Notes under the pieces: model-generated | The model's input: the letters and a program-made list of their open reading frames with translations, nothing else | What the model was told of the DNA's origin: nothing | Databases searched by the model: none | Assembly (NCBI GenBank): GCA_963669295.1 | Contig: OY769938.1 | Location: 1,612,001-1,676,000, forward strand | DNA length: 64,000 nt | Reading direction: 5' to 3' | From: G963669295 sp963669295 | GTDB lineage: Bacteria > Bacteroidota > Bacteroidia > Flavobacteriales_D > CALLUQ01 | Shown: positions 8,037-18,270 of the stretch, in pieces | Numbering within the stretch: the stretch's first letter is position 1 | How the letters are laid out: the number at the start of each line of letters is the position of its first letter | Position numbers and translations under genes: made by a program

Positions 8037-9566
8037 CTAGTTCGTTTTTAAAAACCTGCCTTGTATGCTTTTATCCTGCATGCGTACTTCCAGAAGGTAA
8101 ATACCTGGAGGCAACATTTGTACATCCATAGGTTGTTGGCGATAACGGCTAACAGCTACCTGCTCTCCCAGAGCATTGTATAAGTGCACCTCTGCTCCCA
8201 ACCATTGTTGAGGCAAATTGATTTGAATCTCATTGTTGGCCGGGTTGGGATATAGCTGCAATAACGGCTGTTCCTCTTCAGGTATTCCTGTGCTAATTTG
8301 GCACAATACTGCGTTTAACGTGTCGGCAAGTGGGGTTCCTGCAATAACTCCAGAGCCGGGCGCAGTTTCAAGGTAGTCACCTGTAATTTCCCAGATGATT
8401 ACCCCTGCAAGATTATGGTTGACCACATACTCTGCTTTTAAAGCAATGGATTGCTCATCATCGTAAGACACAAATGTTTGCAGTTGACCCTGCCCGGTTA
8501 GGTAAGGTACTTCTGCATTGTTGTCCCAATTGTAGTTGAAGAGTGGCATGTTTTGCAAGATGTTGTAGTACTGTGGCGACCCATCATCAGCAGCAAAGGT
8601 TACTACATCGGCAGCACCAGTGGTAGCTACATGCAATCCAGCAACACCCGTAGTTTTTGCACTTCTACCATAAAATGCAATCCCTGCATTAATCATATCA
8701 GCCGGAACATTATAGGTATTGATTAACCTGCTTACCGCACTGTTAAGGTTAAAGGTGGTATCTCCTTGTGCTGGAGCAAAAAGAGGAGCATTGTGGTTGG
8801 TTTCCGGGCTAAATGCACCAAAAAAGTCGTACGACATCAAATTGATGTAGTCCAACAGTTGCACCATGTTGTTCCATTCGATATCATCCATACGATCGGG
8901 AGCAGCACCAAAAGCTGCAGTAAGCATAAGTGGTTTCCCGACTACTGGCTCAATGGCGTTCAACGAATCGCGCACTTCCTGCAAGAGCAAGGTGTAGTTT
9001 ACCATGTCGCTTGCGGTGCCGTTGTGAGGTGCGTAACCCGGATATTCCCAATCGATGTCGATACCATCAATGTCGTAAATACGCACCAACTCATTACACC
9101 AATGCGCAAAGTTAGTTCGCTTTCCAGCATCAGCAGCAATACCAGGGAAGTCGTTCGATAACGTCCATCCCCCCAGGGAAATCATGATTTTCACATTGTT
9201 TTGATGGGCATGATAAACAATGGACGTGTTGGGCAGGTGATAAGCAGGATCGCCCAGGTCGTACCCAGTATCGTAGCCTGCAGGAGCCACTTGCCAATTG
9301 ATGTCGCCCAACAATAGGTTTTTGTCTGCCCACGGATCGGTAATGGTAATGGTACCATCCGATAATGGATACAAAAAGGCGTAGTTGATGATGGAGTACT
9401 TCGAATAATCAATGCTGGTTGGGCTTACCAACTTGGCTCGATCGTACCATTGCCAACTGGGGTAATAGCCAATTACTTCTTTGCAAGGCTGTGCTGTGGC
9501 ACGCTTGCAAAGAGCACCAATAGAGAGTAACAGCAGCAACGTACAAAAAGTAATTTGCTTGTTCAT
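8037..9566 (-). CDS. GH18 chitinase exported by T9SS
   Basis: A 509-residue secreted endochitinase-like enzyme. Residues 1-25 are a signal peptide. The GH18 barrel runs from about 30 to 425, with SLGGW at 130-134 and the catalytic DGIDIDWE at 167-174, where E174 is the proton donor and D172 its helper. The chitin-site MSYDFFG strand also follows. Residues ~435-509 are a type-A T9SS sorting domain (LYPNPANNEIQINLP, then GIYLLEV and a basic end), which directs export across the outer membrane. The product probably cleaves chitin or peptidoglycan-like beta-1,4-GlcNAc chains outside the cell. No sugar-uptake genes are adjacent. Confidence 0.93.
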   Translation of the reverse strand: MNKQITFCTLLLLLSIGALCKRATAQPCKEVIGYYPSWQWYDRAKLVSPTSIDYSKYSIINYAFLYPLSDGTITITDPWADKNLLLGDINWQVAPAGYDTGYDLGDPAYHLPNTSIVYHAHQNNVKIMISLGGWTLSNDFPGIAADAGKRTNFAHWCNELVRIYDIDGIDIDWEYPGYAPHNGTASDMVNYTLLLQEVRDSLNAIEPVVGKPLMLTAAFGAAPDRMDDIEWNNMVQLLDYINLMSYDFFGAFSPETNHNAPLFAPAQGDTTFNLNSAVSRLINTYNVPADMINAGIAFYGRSAKTTGVAGLHVATTGAADVVTFAADDGSPQYYNILQNMPLFNYNWDNNAEVPYLTGQGQLQTFVSYDDEQSIALKAEYVVNHNLAGVIIWEITGDYLETAPGSGVIAGTPLADTLNAVLCQISTGIPEEEQPLLQLYPNPANNEIQINLPQQWLGAEVHLYNALGEQVAVSRYRQQPMDVQMLPPGIYLLEVRMQDKSIQGRFLKTN

Positions 9567-9881
9567 AATTATAGATTAATAGGTTAATAATTGGCCGGAA
9601 AGTAGTAAAAAAGCCAAAAGTGCACTCATTCGTTTTCCGATTACCTCACCTATTCCTCTTGCAATACTTGTATTGCTTTCCTCATTTGTTCATCTGCTTA
9701 ACCCTACTATAAACAATTATTTATCCCAATTTATAGTTGGTGTTGTATGAAGTTATTGTTTTGCAAATGTTTGAAAGCTAAGCACAAAACGATGGGATAA
9801 AAGAAACCCCCACCTACACTTCGCCTTCCGATAGTTATCGGAACAGTGTAACGGTGGGGGTTGTATTATTTATTAACGCTG
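9567..9881. other. 315-bp non-coding gap between chitinase and giant adhesin
   Basis: No plausible gene is present. It holds the chitinase upstream region, including a dyad GCAATAC-TT-GTATTGC at 9661-9676, about 100 bp before the chitinase start, that could be an operator, and the large terminator at 9805-9862. Confidence 0.6.
9805..9862 (-). terminator. Composite terminator of the giant adhesin gene
   Basis: An outer stem AACCCCCACC (9805-9814) pairs with GGTGGGGGTT (9853-9862), extended by TACACT (9815-9820) with AGTGTA (9845-9850). Nested inside is a second palindrome, TTCCGATA-GT-TATCGGAA (9826-9843). On the minus strand the stem ends in TTTCTTTTATC. The inner CCGA/TCGG palindrome resembles the small elements beside tRNA-Leu. 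Confidence 0.8.
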
Positions 9882-12800
9882 TTAGCGTTGAATGATCAGT
9901 TTCCGTACCATAAAGCCATCATCGTTAATTAAGCGGAGGTAATATACTCCTCGCTCTACCTCTCCTAAGGTAACACGATGTTGCTGTCCACTCTGCATGC
10001 CAAAATCGGTTACGATTTGTCCGATGGAGTTGATGACTTGCATTTGGTAAGTCTCTCCCAATAACCCGCCTGTTAAGCTCACCGTAAACTGGCCTCCATT
10101 CGGGTTCGGGAACACATTGATTTCCATGGCCGATAATGGCTCTTCCATCCCTACTTGTGTTCCTACAAATACCAGGATAGAGTCGATACATCCATTGGCA
10201 TCTTGCACAATTACATGGTAGTTGCCGGTTACCAGGCCACTGAGGTCTTCAGGGTCGTTGTTATCACCTACTCCATCATTATCCCAATCAAAGATAAATG
10301 GTGGTGTTCCGCCCGTTACTGTAAGATCGATCGTACCATCACCTCCCATTAACTCGTCGGTAGTAGTAGCACTCAATCCAAGTGGTGGTGGGTCCATCAA
10401 GTTTACCTGTGCCGTTGATTGGCATCCGTTCGCATCTTCTACAACAATGTCGTAGGGACCAGGGCCCAGCATGCCAAAGAATCCTCCGAGTTGGAAGGTG
10501 ACTCCATTATTGATTGAGAATTGGAAGGGAGGTGTACCTCCACTTACAAAAATATCGATGCTACCATTACCACTTCCTGCACAAAGTGGGTTCATGGCAA
10601 TGATGCTATCAATGATGGGCGCACCAGGATTGCTCAATACTGTGGTGGTGGTAACCGAACATCCGTTCGCATCTTCTACCACCAGGTTATACGTACCTGC
10701 GGGAAGGCCTACAAATGAGTTCCCCCCCTGGAAGGTAGCACCGCCATCAATGGAGTATTGATAAGGCAATACGCCCATGCTGGCAAAGATCGTCAACGAT
10801 CCGTTGGAAGCACCACAGGTAGGGTCTACCGTAGTAACGCTATCAATCAATACTGCCGGTGGCTCCGTTAACGTAGCAGTGCCGGTGGCTTGACAACCTG
10901 AAGCATCTTCTACTACAATGTTGTAAGTACCTGCTCCCAGACCGGTAAAAGTGCCTGAAGCCTGGAAGGTTACTCCATTATCAATGGAGTAGTTATAAGG
11001 GCCTCCATCTCCTCCAGCTGCCACCAGATCAATCGAACCATCGGTTGCGCCATTACAAGTGGGGTGGGTTAACGTTTCTGTATAACTTACTACTGGTGGA
11101 TCGAACAAGGTGTCTTGTAGGGTCGACTGGCATCCTACCGCATCTTCTATTAGGATGTCGTAAACACCCGCGGGCAAACCAGTAAAGCTATTGCCCGCCT
11201 GGAAAGTTACTCCATTGTCGATAGAATATTGATAAGGCGTTGTTCCTCCACTTACCGTAATGGTAATCGAACCATCGGTATCGCCATTACAAGTTGGGTC
11301 TACCCATACTACATTATCGATGCTCGGTGCCCCCGGATTGGTTAAGCTAGCACTGGTTGTTTGCTGACAACCGTTGGCATCTTCAACAACTATGCTGTAG
11401 CTGCCTGCCGCTAATCCGGCAAAGCTATTGCTTGCCTGGAAGGTAGTACCACCATCAATAGAGTATTGATAAGGCGATACCCCATTGCTTGCAGTAATGG
11501 TAATAGAACCGTTAGAAGATCCACAGCTTGGATCTACCGTTGCTATATTATCGATTGAAATGGCTGCGGGCTCGGTTAACGTAATGGTACCTGTAGCCTG
11601 GCAGCCGTTCACATCTTCTACTACAATGTTATAAGTGCCTGCGGCCAGACCGGTAAAGGTGCCCGATGCCTGGAAGGTAGTGCCACCATCAATCGAATAT
11701 TGATAAGGGCTTCCGTTACCTCCAGCAGCGACCAGGTCAATAGAGCCGTCACCTCCACCATTACAGGTGAGGTTCACATCGGTGCTGGTGTAAGTAACTG
11801 GCGTTGGCTCTGTAATGGTTTCAGTGCTGGTTGATTGACATCCATTCGCATCTTCTACCACCACATTGTAAGTGCCTGCTCCCAGGCCGGTAAAGGTTGA
11901 CGATGCCTGGAAGGTAATACCGCCATCAATAGAGTATTGATAAGGAATAGTACCGCCTGAAGCAGCAATGTCGATAATGCCGGTGCTGTTGCCATTACAA
12001 TCTGCATTTGTAATGGTGGCCGTGTGTGCTACTGCACTTGGTTCTCCAATGGTTACCGAAGCAGAAGTACTACAGCCGTTGGCATCGGTTACTGTAACAT
12101 TGTATGTTCCCGCGCACAAGCCAATGGCTGTTTGTGTGGTTTGTGTTCCTGGATCGTCCCATGCATAAGAGAAAGGGCTGGTTCCGCCACTTGCGTTGGC
12201 CGTGGCTGTTCCATCGCACGCTCCACTACACAATGCATCGGTACCTGTAGCACCTGCTACTAAGTCGTCGGTAATGGTTACATCAAACGAGCAGGAGGCT
12301 GTGTTCCCTGCTCCATCAGTAGCAGTATAGGTTACCGTAGTGGTGCCCAATGGGAAGGTATCGCCTGAATTGTGTGTTGAGGTTAATGTTACGGTACAGT
12401 TATCGGCTTCTGTAGGTAGTGTCCATGTTACAATGGCTGTACAACCGGTGTTGTTGGGCGCCATTGAAATGTTGGATGGACATCCGGTTAATGTTGGATC
12501 TTCTGTATCGGTTACTGTTACGTCGAAAGAACAAGAGGCGGTATTGCCATTGCCATCATCCGCAGTATAGGTTACTGTAGTGGTACCTACATTAAAAGCC
12601 GTACCACTGGCATCACCACTCCCGGTTCCGGTGGTAGCTCCTGATAAGCTATAGGTAATGGATACCGATCCGCAATTATCACTAGAGGAGGCAACATTAA
12701 TGCCTGTTACTACTGCCGAGCAGCTGCCTGCATCGTTGGTAGTAGAAACATTTGAAGGACAACTCACTGTTGGTGAGATGGTATCGCTTAGAGTAACGGT

Positions 12801-15716
12801 AGCGGTACAGGTACTTGTATTGCTGTTGCCATCGGTTACCGTTAAGGTCACGGTATTGGCTCCAAGGTTAACACAAGTGAATGAAGTAATGTCGGCACTT
12901 AAACTCACCGATCCACAATTATCGGTACTGCCCCCATCAATGTCGGCTGCTACAATACTAGCGTTCCCACCAGCATCAAGGTATACTGTAATGTCTTGGC
13001 ACGAGGCTGTAGGCGATGTGGTGTCGGCCACCGTTACGGTTGCTGTACATGTACTGGTGTTGGCACTACCATCGGTGGCTGTTAATGTCACCGTGTTGGT
13101 GCCGATGTTCGCACAAGTAAATGAGGTAATGTCTAAACTCAAAGTAGGCGTTCCACAATTATCGGTACTGCCATTGTCGATATCTCCTGTAGTGATGGTA
13201 GCATTTCCTGCACCATCGAGGTATACTGTAATGTTTTGACATACTGCGGTTGGTGATACGGTATCCAATACCGTTACGGTTGAAGTACATTGGGTACTGT
13301 TCCCATTACCATCATCCACCGTTAAGGTTACCGTATTCGCTCCTGCATTCGCACAAGTAAATGAGGTAATGTCGGCACTTAAACTCACCGAACCACAATT
13401 GTCGGTGCTGCCGTTGTCAATGTCGGCTGCTACAATAGAAGCAGTACCTGCTCCATCAAGGTACACGGTAATATCCTGGCAACTGGCTGTGGGTGCCGTA
13501 TTGTCGGCAATGGTAACCACCGCCACACATTGGCTGGTGTTGCCGTTGCCATCGTCTACGGTTAAGGTAACATTGTTGGCACCAAGGTTGGCACAGGTAA
13601 AGGCGGTTGGCGAAGCACTTAGGCTTACTGCACCACAATTATCGGTACTGCCACCATCAATCATCGCTGCCGTAATGGTAGCGTTTCCTGAACCATCGAG
13701 GTTTACAGTGATGTTTTGACATACGGCCGTGGGTGAAATGGTATCTTGTACTGTTACTACTGCCACACACTGGCTGGTGTTGCCATTACCATCGTCTGCG
13801 GTTAAAGTAACGTTGTTCGCACCTATGTTGGCACAAGTAAAAGCGGTAATGTCGGCACTTAAGCTTACTGCACCACAATTATCGGTGCTGCCACCATCAA
13901 TACTGGCTGCGGTAATACTTGCATTGCCTGCACCATCTAAATAAACCGTAACATTTTGACATACTGCCGTTGGTGAAATGGTATCCAATACCGTTACTGT
14001 TGAAGTACATTGGCTGGTGTTGCCATTGCCATCATCGGCTGTTAGGGTAACCGTATTCGCTCCTACGTTCGCACAAGTAAAAGCGGTAATGTCGGCACTT
14101 AGGCTTACTGCACCGCAATTGTCGGTGCTGCCACCATCAATACTGGCTGCAGTAATACTTGCATTGCCTGCACCATCTAAATAAACGGTAATGTCCTGGC
14201 ATACTGCCGTTGGTGATATAGTATCGACTACTGTAACTGTAGCCGTACAATTGTCGCTGTTAGCTGCCGCATCTTCTACCGTTAAAGTAACAGTATTAGC
14301 ACCAAGGTTAGCACAAGTAAAACTGCTGATGTCTAATGAGTAGCTGGTAATGCCAATGTTATCGGTACTACCCCCATCTACATCACCTGCTGTAATAGAA
14401 ACATTGCCTGCACCATCCAGGTACGCAGTAATGTCCTGGCACACTGCTGTTGGAGGTACAGCATCCTGCACTCCATAGTTTTGTACATACACTCCATAGT
14501 TGCTCCCATCGTTGGTGCTTGCAGAGTTTCTTAATCCATCCTGCCATGCAATGGCCATGTTGGTGGCCTGTTCTCTACCTCCTACCGTTGGGAATTGTTG
14601 GTAATCATTCGTTCGAGTGTTCACCAACTCCTCAGGCTGGTATTCGGTTCCATCTGCTAAAAAGCTCCGGGTGTATACCCCTCCTTTATCACCATCCTGC
14701 GCCCAACTGGTCCAGGCTACAGTATAATTGCTTCCGGAAATCACAGCAACGGAAGGGTGGTGTTGCGAAGCAGCCGTAGTGGTACTCACCTGAAATTCAG
14801 GTACTGTTACACTGGCCGTATTGTCGTAAATCTGTCCGTATACACCATAATGGTCGCCATCCTGGGCATAACTGGACCAGGTAACCATAAAGTTCCCTGC
14901 ATCATCCATAGCTATGCTGGGCTCTTCCTGGTTCTCTGCAGTAGTAGCATTCACCTGGAATTCACTGCCTACCATCGTGCGGGTATTGTCAAACTGTTGA
15001 GCAAAAATGCCCTTCCCATCTCCATCCTGACCGTGTGATTGCCATACTACAGTAAAGTTGCCATTCGCATCACAAGCAATATCAGGATGTGCCTGGTGGC
15101 CCGCTGTTGTAGTATTGATCCAATAAGGTGATGACGTTGCAGCTCCTGCACTGGTGTAATGTCGTCCTCTCACCCCAAAACCATCGCCATCATCATCACT
15201 CCATACAAACCAAATGTCACCATCATCATCTACCGCCACCCTTGGGTGCATCTGGTTGCCCGTTTGAGTTGAGTTCACTCGCCAATCATTCGCCTTCGCT
15301 GTACCATCACTGTTGTATCGTCGGGCATAAACGCCCCAACCATCATTGTCTTCTCCATAGCTCATCCAAACTACCGTGAAGTCGCCATTGTCATCCATGT
15401 CTACATCTGGTGAGCGCTGAGCGCCTGCTGTGGTTTGGCTGATTGTGATTTGACCACCATTGGTCGTCCCATCACTGTTGTACAACTGGGCATATATCCC
15501 ATAATCATCACCATCTTCTAGGTGACTCTCCCAAACCACCACGTAGTTGCCCGAGGTGTCCATCGCCATCTCAGGACGCTGCTGATTGTCCGCTGTTGTG
15601 GTGTTCACCAACGTTTCACTGCCATTGGCCGTAACCTGGGAGTACCCTAGCGTACTCATCAGGCCCAGCAACAGCGTTACGCCAGCATTTATGTATTGAT
15701 TTGTTAACCAACGCAT
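9882..15716 (-). CDS. Giant secreted repeat adhesin (HYR and SprB repeats, T9SS type A)
   Basis: A 1944-residue surface protein. Order: signal peptide (1-26); seven ~53-residue repeats of the type GNFxVxWxSxxQDGDxxGVY (about 30-415), resembling calcium-binding beta-propeller blades; seven ~77-residue repeats starting PTAVCQDITVYLDGAGN and containing STDNCG (about 420-960), each with paired Cys; two HYR domains (CPSNVS..., CPSNIS...); eight SprB-type repeats plus a degenerate ninth (CNG..DGSI...YQYSIDGG.TFQ..GTYN.VVEDANGC); and a type-A T9SS sorting domain (NVFPNPNGGQFTVSL) ending KLIIQR. SprB repeats occur in the gliding adhesin of Flavobacterium. Adhesion or gliding is the likely role. It lies 33 bp after the S74 fibre gene and is probably cotranscribed with it. 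Confidence 0.9.
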   Translation of the reverse strand: MRWLTNQYINAGVTLLLGLMSTLGYSQVTANGSETLVNTTTADNQQRPEMAMDTSGNYVVVWESHLEDGDDYGIYAQLYNSDGTTNGGQITISQTTAGAQRSPDVDMDDNGDFTVVWMSYGEDNDGWGVYARRYNSDGTAKANDWRVNSTQTGNQMHPRVAVDDDGDIWFVWSDDDGDGFGVRGRHYTSAGAATSSPYWINTTTAGHQAHPDIACDANGNFTVVWQSHGQDGDGKGIFAQQFDNTRTMVGSEFQVNATTAENQEEPSIAMDDAGNFMVTWSSYAQDGDHYGVYGQIYDNTASVTVPEFQVSTTTAASQHHPSVAVISGSNYTVAWTSWAQDGDKGGVYTRSFLADGTEYQPEELVNTRTNDYQQFPTVGGREQATNMAIAWQDGLRNSASTNDGSNYGVYVQNYGVQDAVPPTAVCQDITAYLDGAGNVSITAGDVDGGSTDNIGITSYSLDISSFTCANLGANTVTLTVEDAAANSDNCTATVTVVDTISPTAVCQDITVYLDGAGNASITAASIDGGSTDNCGAVSLSADITAFTCANVGANTVTLTADDGNGNTSQCTSTVTVLDTISPTAVCQNVTVYLDGAGNASITAASIDGGSTDNCGAVSLSADITAFTCANIGANNVTLTADDGNGNTSQCVAVVTVQDTISPTAVCQNITVNLDGSGNATITAAMIDGGSTDNCGAVSLSASPTAFTCANLGANNVTLTVDDGNGNTSQCVAVVTIADNTAPTASCQDITVYLDGAGTASIVAADIDNGSTDNCGSVSLSADITSFTCANAGANTVTLTVDDGNGNSTQCTSTVTVLDTVSPTAVCQNITVYLDGAGNATITTGDIDNGSTDNCGTPTLSLDITSFTCANIGTNTVTLTATDGSANTSTCTATVTVADTTSPTASCQDITVYLDAGGNASIVAADIDGGSTDNCGSVSLSADITSFTCVNLGANTVTLTVTDGNSNTSTCTATVTLSDTISPTVSCPSNVSTTNDAGSCSAVVTGINVASSSDNCGSVSITYSLSGATTGTGSGDASGTAFNVGTTTVTYTADDGNGNTASCSFDVTVTDTEDPTLTGCPSNISMAPNNTGCTAIVTWTLPTEADNCTVTLTSTHNSGDTFPLGTTTVTYTATDGAGNTASCSFDVTITDDLVAGATGTDALCSGACDGTATANASGGTSPFSYAWDDPGTQTTQTAIGLCAGTYNVTVTDANGCSTSASVTIGEPSAVAHTATITNADCNGNSTGIIDIAASGGTIPYQYSIDGGITFQASSTFTGLGAGTYNVVVEDANGCQSTSTETITEPTPVTYTSTDVNLTCNGGGDGSIDLVAAGGNGSPYQYSIDGGTTFQASGTFTGLAAGTYNIVVEDVNGCQATGTITLTEPAAISIDNIATVDPSCGSSNGSITITASNGVSPYQYSIDGGTTFQASNSFAGLAAGSYSIVVEDANGCQQTTSASLTNPGAPSIDNVVWVDPTCNGDTDGSITITVSGGTTPYQYSIDNGVTFQAGNSFTGLPAGVYDILIEDAVGCQSTLQDTLFDPPVVSYTETLTHPTCNGATDGSIDLVAAGGDGGPYNYSIDNGVTFQASGTFTGLGAGTYNIVVEDASGCQATGTATLTEPPAVLIDSVTTVDPTCGASNGSLTIFASMGVLPYQYSIDGGATFQGGNSFVGLPAGTYNLVVEDANGCSVTTTTVLSNPGAPIIDSIIAMNPLCAGSGNGSIDIFVSGGTPPFQFSINNGVTFQLGGFFGMLGPGPYDIVVEDANGCQSTAQVNLMDPPPLGLSATTTDELMGGDGTIDLTVTGGTPPFIFDWDNDGVGDNNDPEDLSGLVTGNYHVIVQDANGCIDSILVFVGTQVGMEEPLSAMEINVFPNPNGGQFTVSLTGGLLGETYQMQVINSIGQIVTDFGMQSGQQHRVTLGEVERGVYYLRLINDDGFMVRKLIIQR

Positions 15717-15749
15717 AGTCTTTTGTTTTAAGGTTAAACGTCGGTTGTC

Positions 15750-17648
15750 TTATTGCTTCGCTTCTGTCACCCGGGAGGTGTTCGCATCCACCTTCACTTC
15801 TATCGTTTCTAATTTCTTGTTGATCTCCAACAACGCTTCTTCGTAGTTCTTAATCAGCTCCTGTTGCTCACTGATGGTCTCTTGTTGGTCTTTCACCTTC
15901 TGATCCAATTCCTGTACCGCCTTCACCAGCGGTACCACAAACTCGGCATACCGTAACCCATACATCCCCGTATCAGGGTTGTCTGGTACCTTAACTCCAC
16001 TAAAGCTAAAGCCTAAGTTGTTCGCTGTCGCTTCTACCTCCTGAGCTATGAATCCGGTGTATTGAATCTTGTTCTTGTTCAACATCAATTGTTTCACCCC
16101 ATCGGGTATTTCAACACTGTTGAAGTCGTGCATGTCGGCAGTCTTGTAGTTGTAGGTTACAGGCCGCAACTGGTTGATGAAAGTCAACCCTGGTACATTC
16201 TCTTTTACATTGTGCTTGAAACGTCCATCTGAGGTAGCCGTCCAGTTCACTGTGCCACCTATAGAGGTATGGCTGCTGTTCCCAATAAATACTTCGTTAG
16301 AGGCCGACAAGGATCCCCCCTCACCAATCGCTATCGAGTTCGCACCACTTACAGTAGCGCCATTACCTATCGCTATACCGGCATCGCCTGTTACACTCGT
16401 GCCATTGCCGATCGCTACTCCTCTACTACCTCCTGAACCAATCGTAGCTGTGGTACCTATTGCTACCCCATTACTGTCGTTCAATGAGGTTTGGTAACCA
16501 ATGCCTACACTGCTGTAAGAGCCCGCTGGACCACTCGCCTGGTAACCTATCGCTATCGTCCTGTCATCCTGGATCGAACCTCCATAACCTATGCCAATCG
16601 CATAATCGCCCTTGCCTCCACCGTTGGTAATGTCGAAGTTATAACCCATCGATATGGCGCCAATAGCATTGTTAACTACCGCTGATTCTTCTCCAAATAC
16701 AGTTGCATACTGGCTGTTTGCATAAGCGTTGTAACCATAAATCGTAATATCATTCGTTCCTGCATAAGTGTCAGCTCCTACGTAAGTACATCTCGAGGAG
16801 TTCGTATTATCAAAGTCGGCATAAGCGCCAATACCTACGTTATCGCTACCGTTACGGTTAGAGTAACCCGCCACAAACCCCATGTAAGTATTCCTGTTAG
16901 AGGTGGAAGTGGTGTTGGTCCGGTTGTTATCCCATCCGCAATAAGCTCCTACAAAGGTGTTCATATCGCCATGCTCGGTAGCTGCACCTGCGGCAGCTCC
17001 GATCATCGTATTGTAGTAACCTGCTCCACAGTCGGTCATTGCTGAATCACCCAACGCTGTGTTGTGGTGGCCATCAGTATTGTCATAACCCGCTTCGTTG
17101 CCTACAAAGGTATTTCTATAGCCTGTTGTGTTGGTTCTCCCTGCCGTAGAGCCTATAAATGTGTTGTCTGAGGCAGTCGTATTGTTGTAACCTGCATCTT
17201 CTCCTACAAACGTTAAGTCATCACCACTGGTGTTGCTGTAACCACATTCCTCGCCAATGAAGACTACATCGGCTCCACTTTGGTTGGCAATACCTGCGTG
17301 TACTCCAATAATTACCACATCGGTTCCTGTATTCACCAACCCGGCTTGTTTACCGATAATCACGTTATCAGTACCAGTGGTACTGTTACGACCAGCATCC
17401 TGGCCTATAAACGTTAAGTCAAACTGGGTTAACATGCTGTAACCAGCTTGCTCTCCTACAAACGTGTTGTTCGATCCCGAAGAGTTGTTGTAACCTGCTG
17501 AGTCGCCTAAAAAAGTGTTGTAGTCACCAGTGGTTAAATTGCCCCCGGCACCGGAACCCAATGTCTCATTGGCCGTTTGAGAAAAACCAAAGGGAGTAAT
17601 CATTAGTAAAAATAATAACGCACTGAATGAGTAGAAGATTCTTTTCAT
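15750..17648 (-). CDS. Fibre protein with YadA-like head repeats and S74 autoprocessing chaperone
   Basis: A 632-residue protein. A signal peptide (1-23) is followed by many ~23-residue repeats of the form GYNNTTGSDNTFVGxxAG up to about residue 460. These are a trimeric beta-roll head related to YadA or collar proteins. Residues 473-~580 form a peptidase S74 intramolecular chaperone, with the catalytic pair S473 and K478 in SDGRFK and the conserved GFIAQEVE. The last ~50 residues are a coiled coil (VQELDQKVKDQQETISEQQE). S74 domains template trimerisation of tail-spike-like fibres and may cut themselves off. No sorting domain is seen, so its export route is unclear. It precedes the giant adhesin by 33 bp. 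Confidence 0.88.
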   Translation of the reverse strand: MKRIFYSFSALLFLLMITPFGFSQTANETLGSGAGGNLTTGDYNTFLGDSAGYNNSSGSNNTFVGEQAGYSMLTQFDLTFIGQDAGRNSTTGTDNVIIGKQAGLVNTGTDVVIIGVHAGIANQSGADVVFIGEECGYSNTSGDDLTFVGEDAGYNNTTASDNTFIGSTAGRTNTTGYRNTFVGNEAGYDNTDGHHNTALGDSAMTDCGAGYYNTMIGAAAGAATEHGDMNTFVGAYCGWDNNRTNTTSTSNRNTYMGFVAGYSNRNGSDNVGIGAYADFDNTNSSRCTYVGADTYAGTNDITIYGYNAYANSQYATVFGEESAVVNNAIGAISMGYNFDITNGGGKGDYAIGIGYGGSIQDDRTIAIGYQASGPAGSYSSVGIGYQTSLNDSNGVAIGTTATIGSGGSRGVAIGNGTSVTGDAGIAIGNGATVSGANSIAIGEGGSLSASNEVFIGNSSHTSIGGTVNWTATSDGRFKHNVKENVPGLTFINQLRPVTYNYKTADMHDFNSVEIPDGVKQLMLNKNKIQYTGFIAQEVEATANNLGFSFSGVKVPDNPDTGMYGLRYAEFVVPLVKAVQELDQKVKDQQETISEQQELIKNYEEALLEINKKLETIEVKVDANTSRVTEAKQ

Positions 17649-17844
17649 GATATTACGATTGGTTGGTATCTTATTTTATACGTATGGTTTTGCACAATTC
17701 GAATGCAACAGATTTTCGAAATTGCACAATATCTTGCTAACGAAGCTGTAAATTACAACAAATTTTGCACTTGTTGAATTGTATTCGCTCGCGCACGCAA
17801 TTATAAAGACGCATTTTAACGATACTGCGGTTGTATTGCCCCAG

Positions 17845-18219
17845 CTAGTCGTCTAAAGCTTTCCCTTTTTCACCCTCTTTTCTAAGCTTCAACAAGGCGG
17901 CTTCCATCGCCTTCATTTCGTTAAGGGTTAGTCCTTTCATCAGTTGTTTGATGCGCGATGGTTGATGTTTTCGCTGCAACACCTTTAAGGGATGATTTTC
18001 ACCGTTCTGCCCTTCCGAAGGTTTCCACACCAATAAATCGTGTGGGGTACACCCGAGGACAATGCACAGTTTTTCGAGTTGGTTGGTAGAAAGACCTTGC
18101 GCCTTGTTCGCTGCAATTCGACCTGCCAAATAGTGTGTAAAGCCTTTTCGTTTAAGCCACGTGTAAGGGTTTTCGACTCCTTTTGCAGCCATTACACTTT
18201 TAAAATCATAGTATAGCAT
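17845..18219 (-). CDS. XRE-type helix-turn-helix regulator
   Basis: A 124-residue DNA-binding protein. An XRE/Cro-type helix-turn-helix fills the first ~65 residues (YLAGRIAANKAQGLSTNQLE, then LCIVLGCTPHDLLVW). A basic middle (KHQPSRIKQLMKG) and a short charged C-terminal helix follow. It lies upstream of the fibre and adhesin genes on the same strand, with a 196-bp gap. It is therefore a candidate regulator of that surface locus, and perhaps of itself through the repeat array upstream. Both links are inference from position. Confidence 0.8.
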   Translation of the reverse strand: MLYYDFKSVMAAKGVENPYTWLKRKGFTHYLAGRIAANKAQGLSTNQLEKLCIVLGCTPHDLLVWKPSEGQNGENHPLKVLQRKHQPSRIKQLMKGLTLNEMKAMEAALLKLRKEGEKGKALDD

Positions 18220-18270
18220 CGTTTTATCTTTTCTTCTAGACGAAATTTTAGGCAGAATGGTTGCATGGCC

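Noticed and set aside
12658..13239. 193-residue plus-strand frame within the giant adhesin
   Set aside because: It is antisense to periodic repeats; the long open frame is a by-product of the repeat composition. The minus-strand protein has a signal peptide and recognised domains.
12900..14400. CRISPR-like look of regularly spaced near-repeats
   Set aside because: The ~230-bp units are coding repeats of HYR-like domains in one open frame. There are no short direct repeats with unique spacers and no cas genes.
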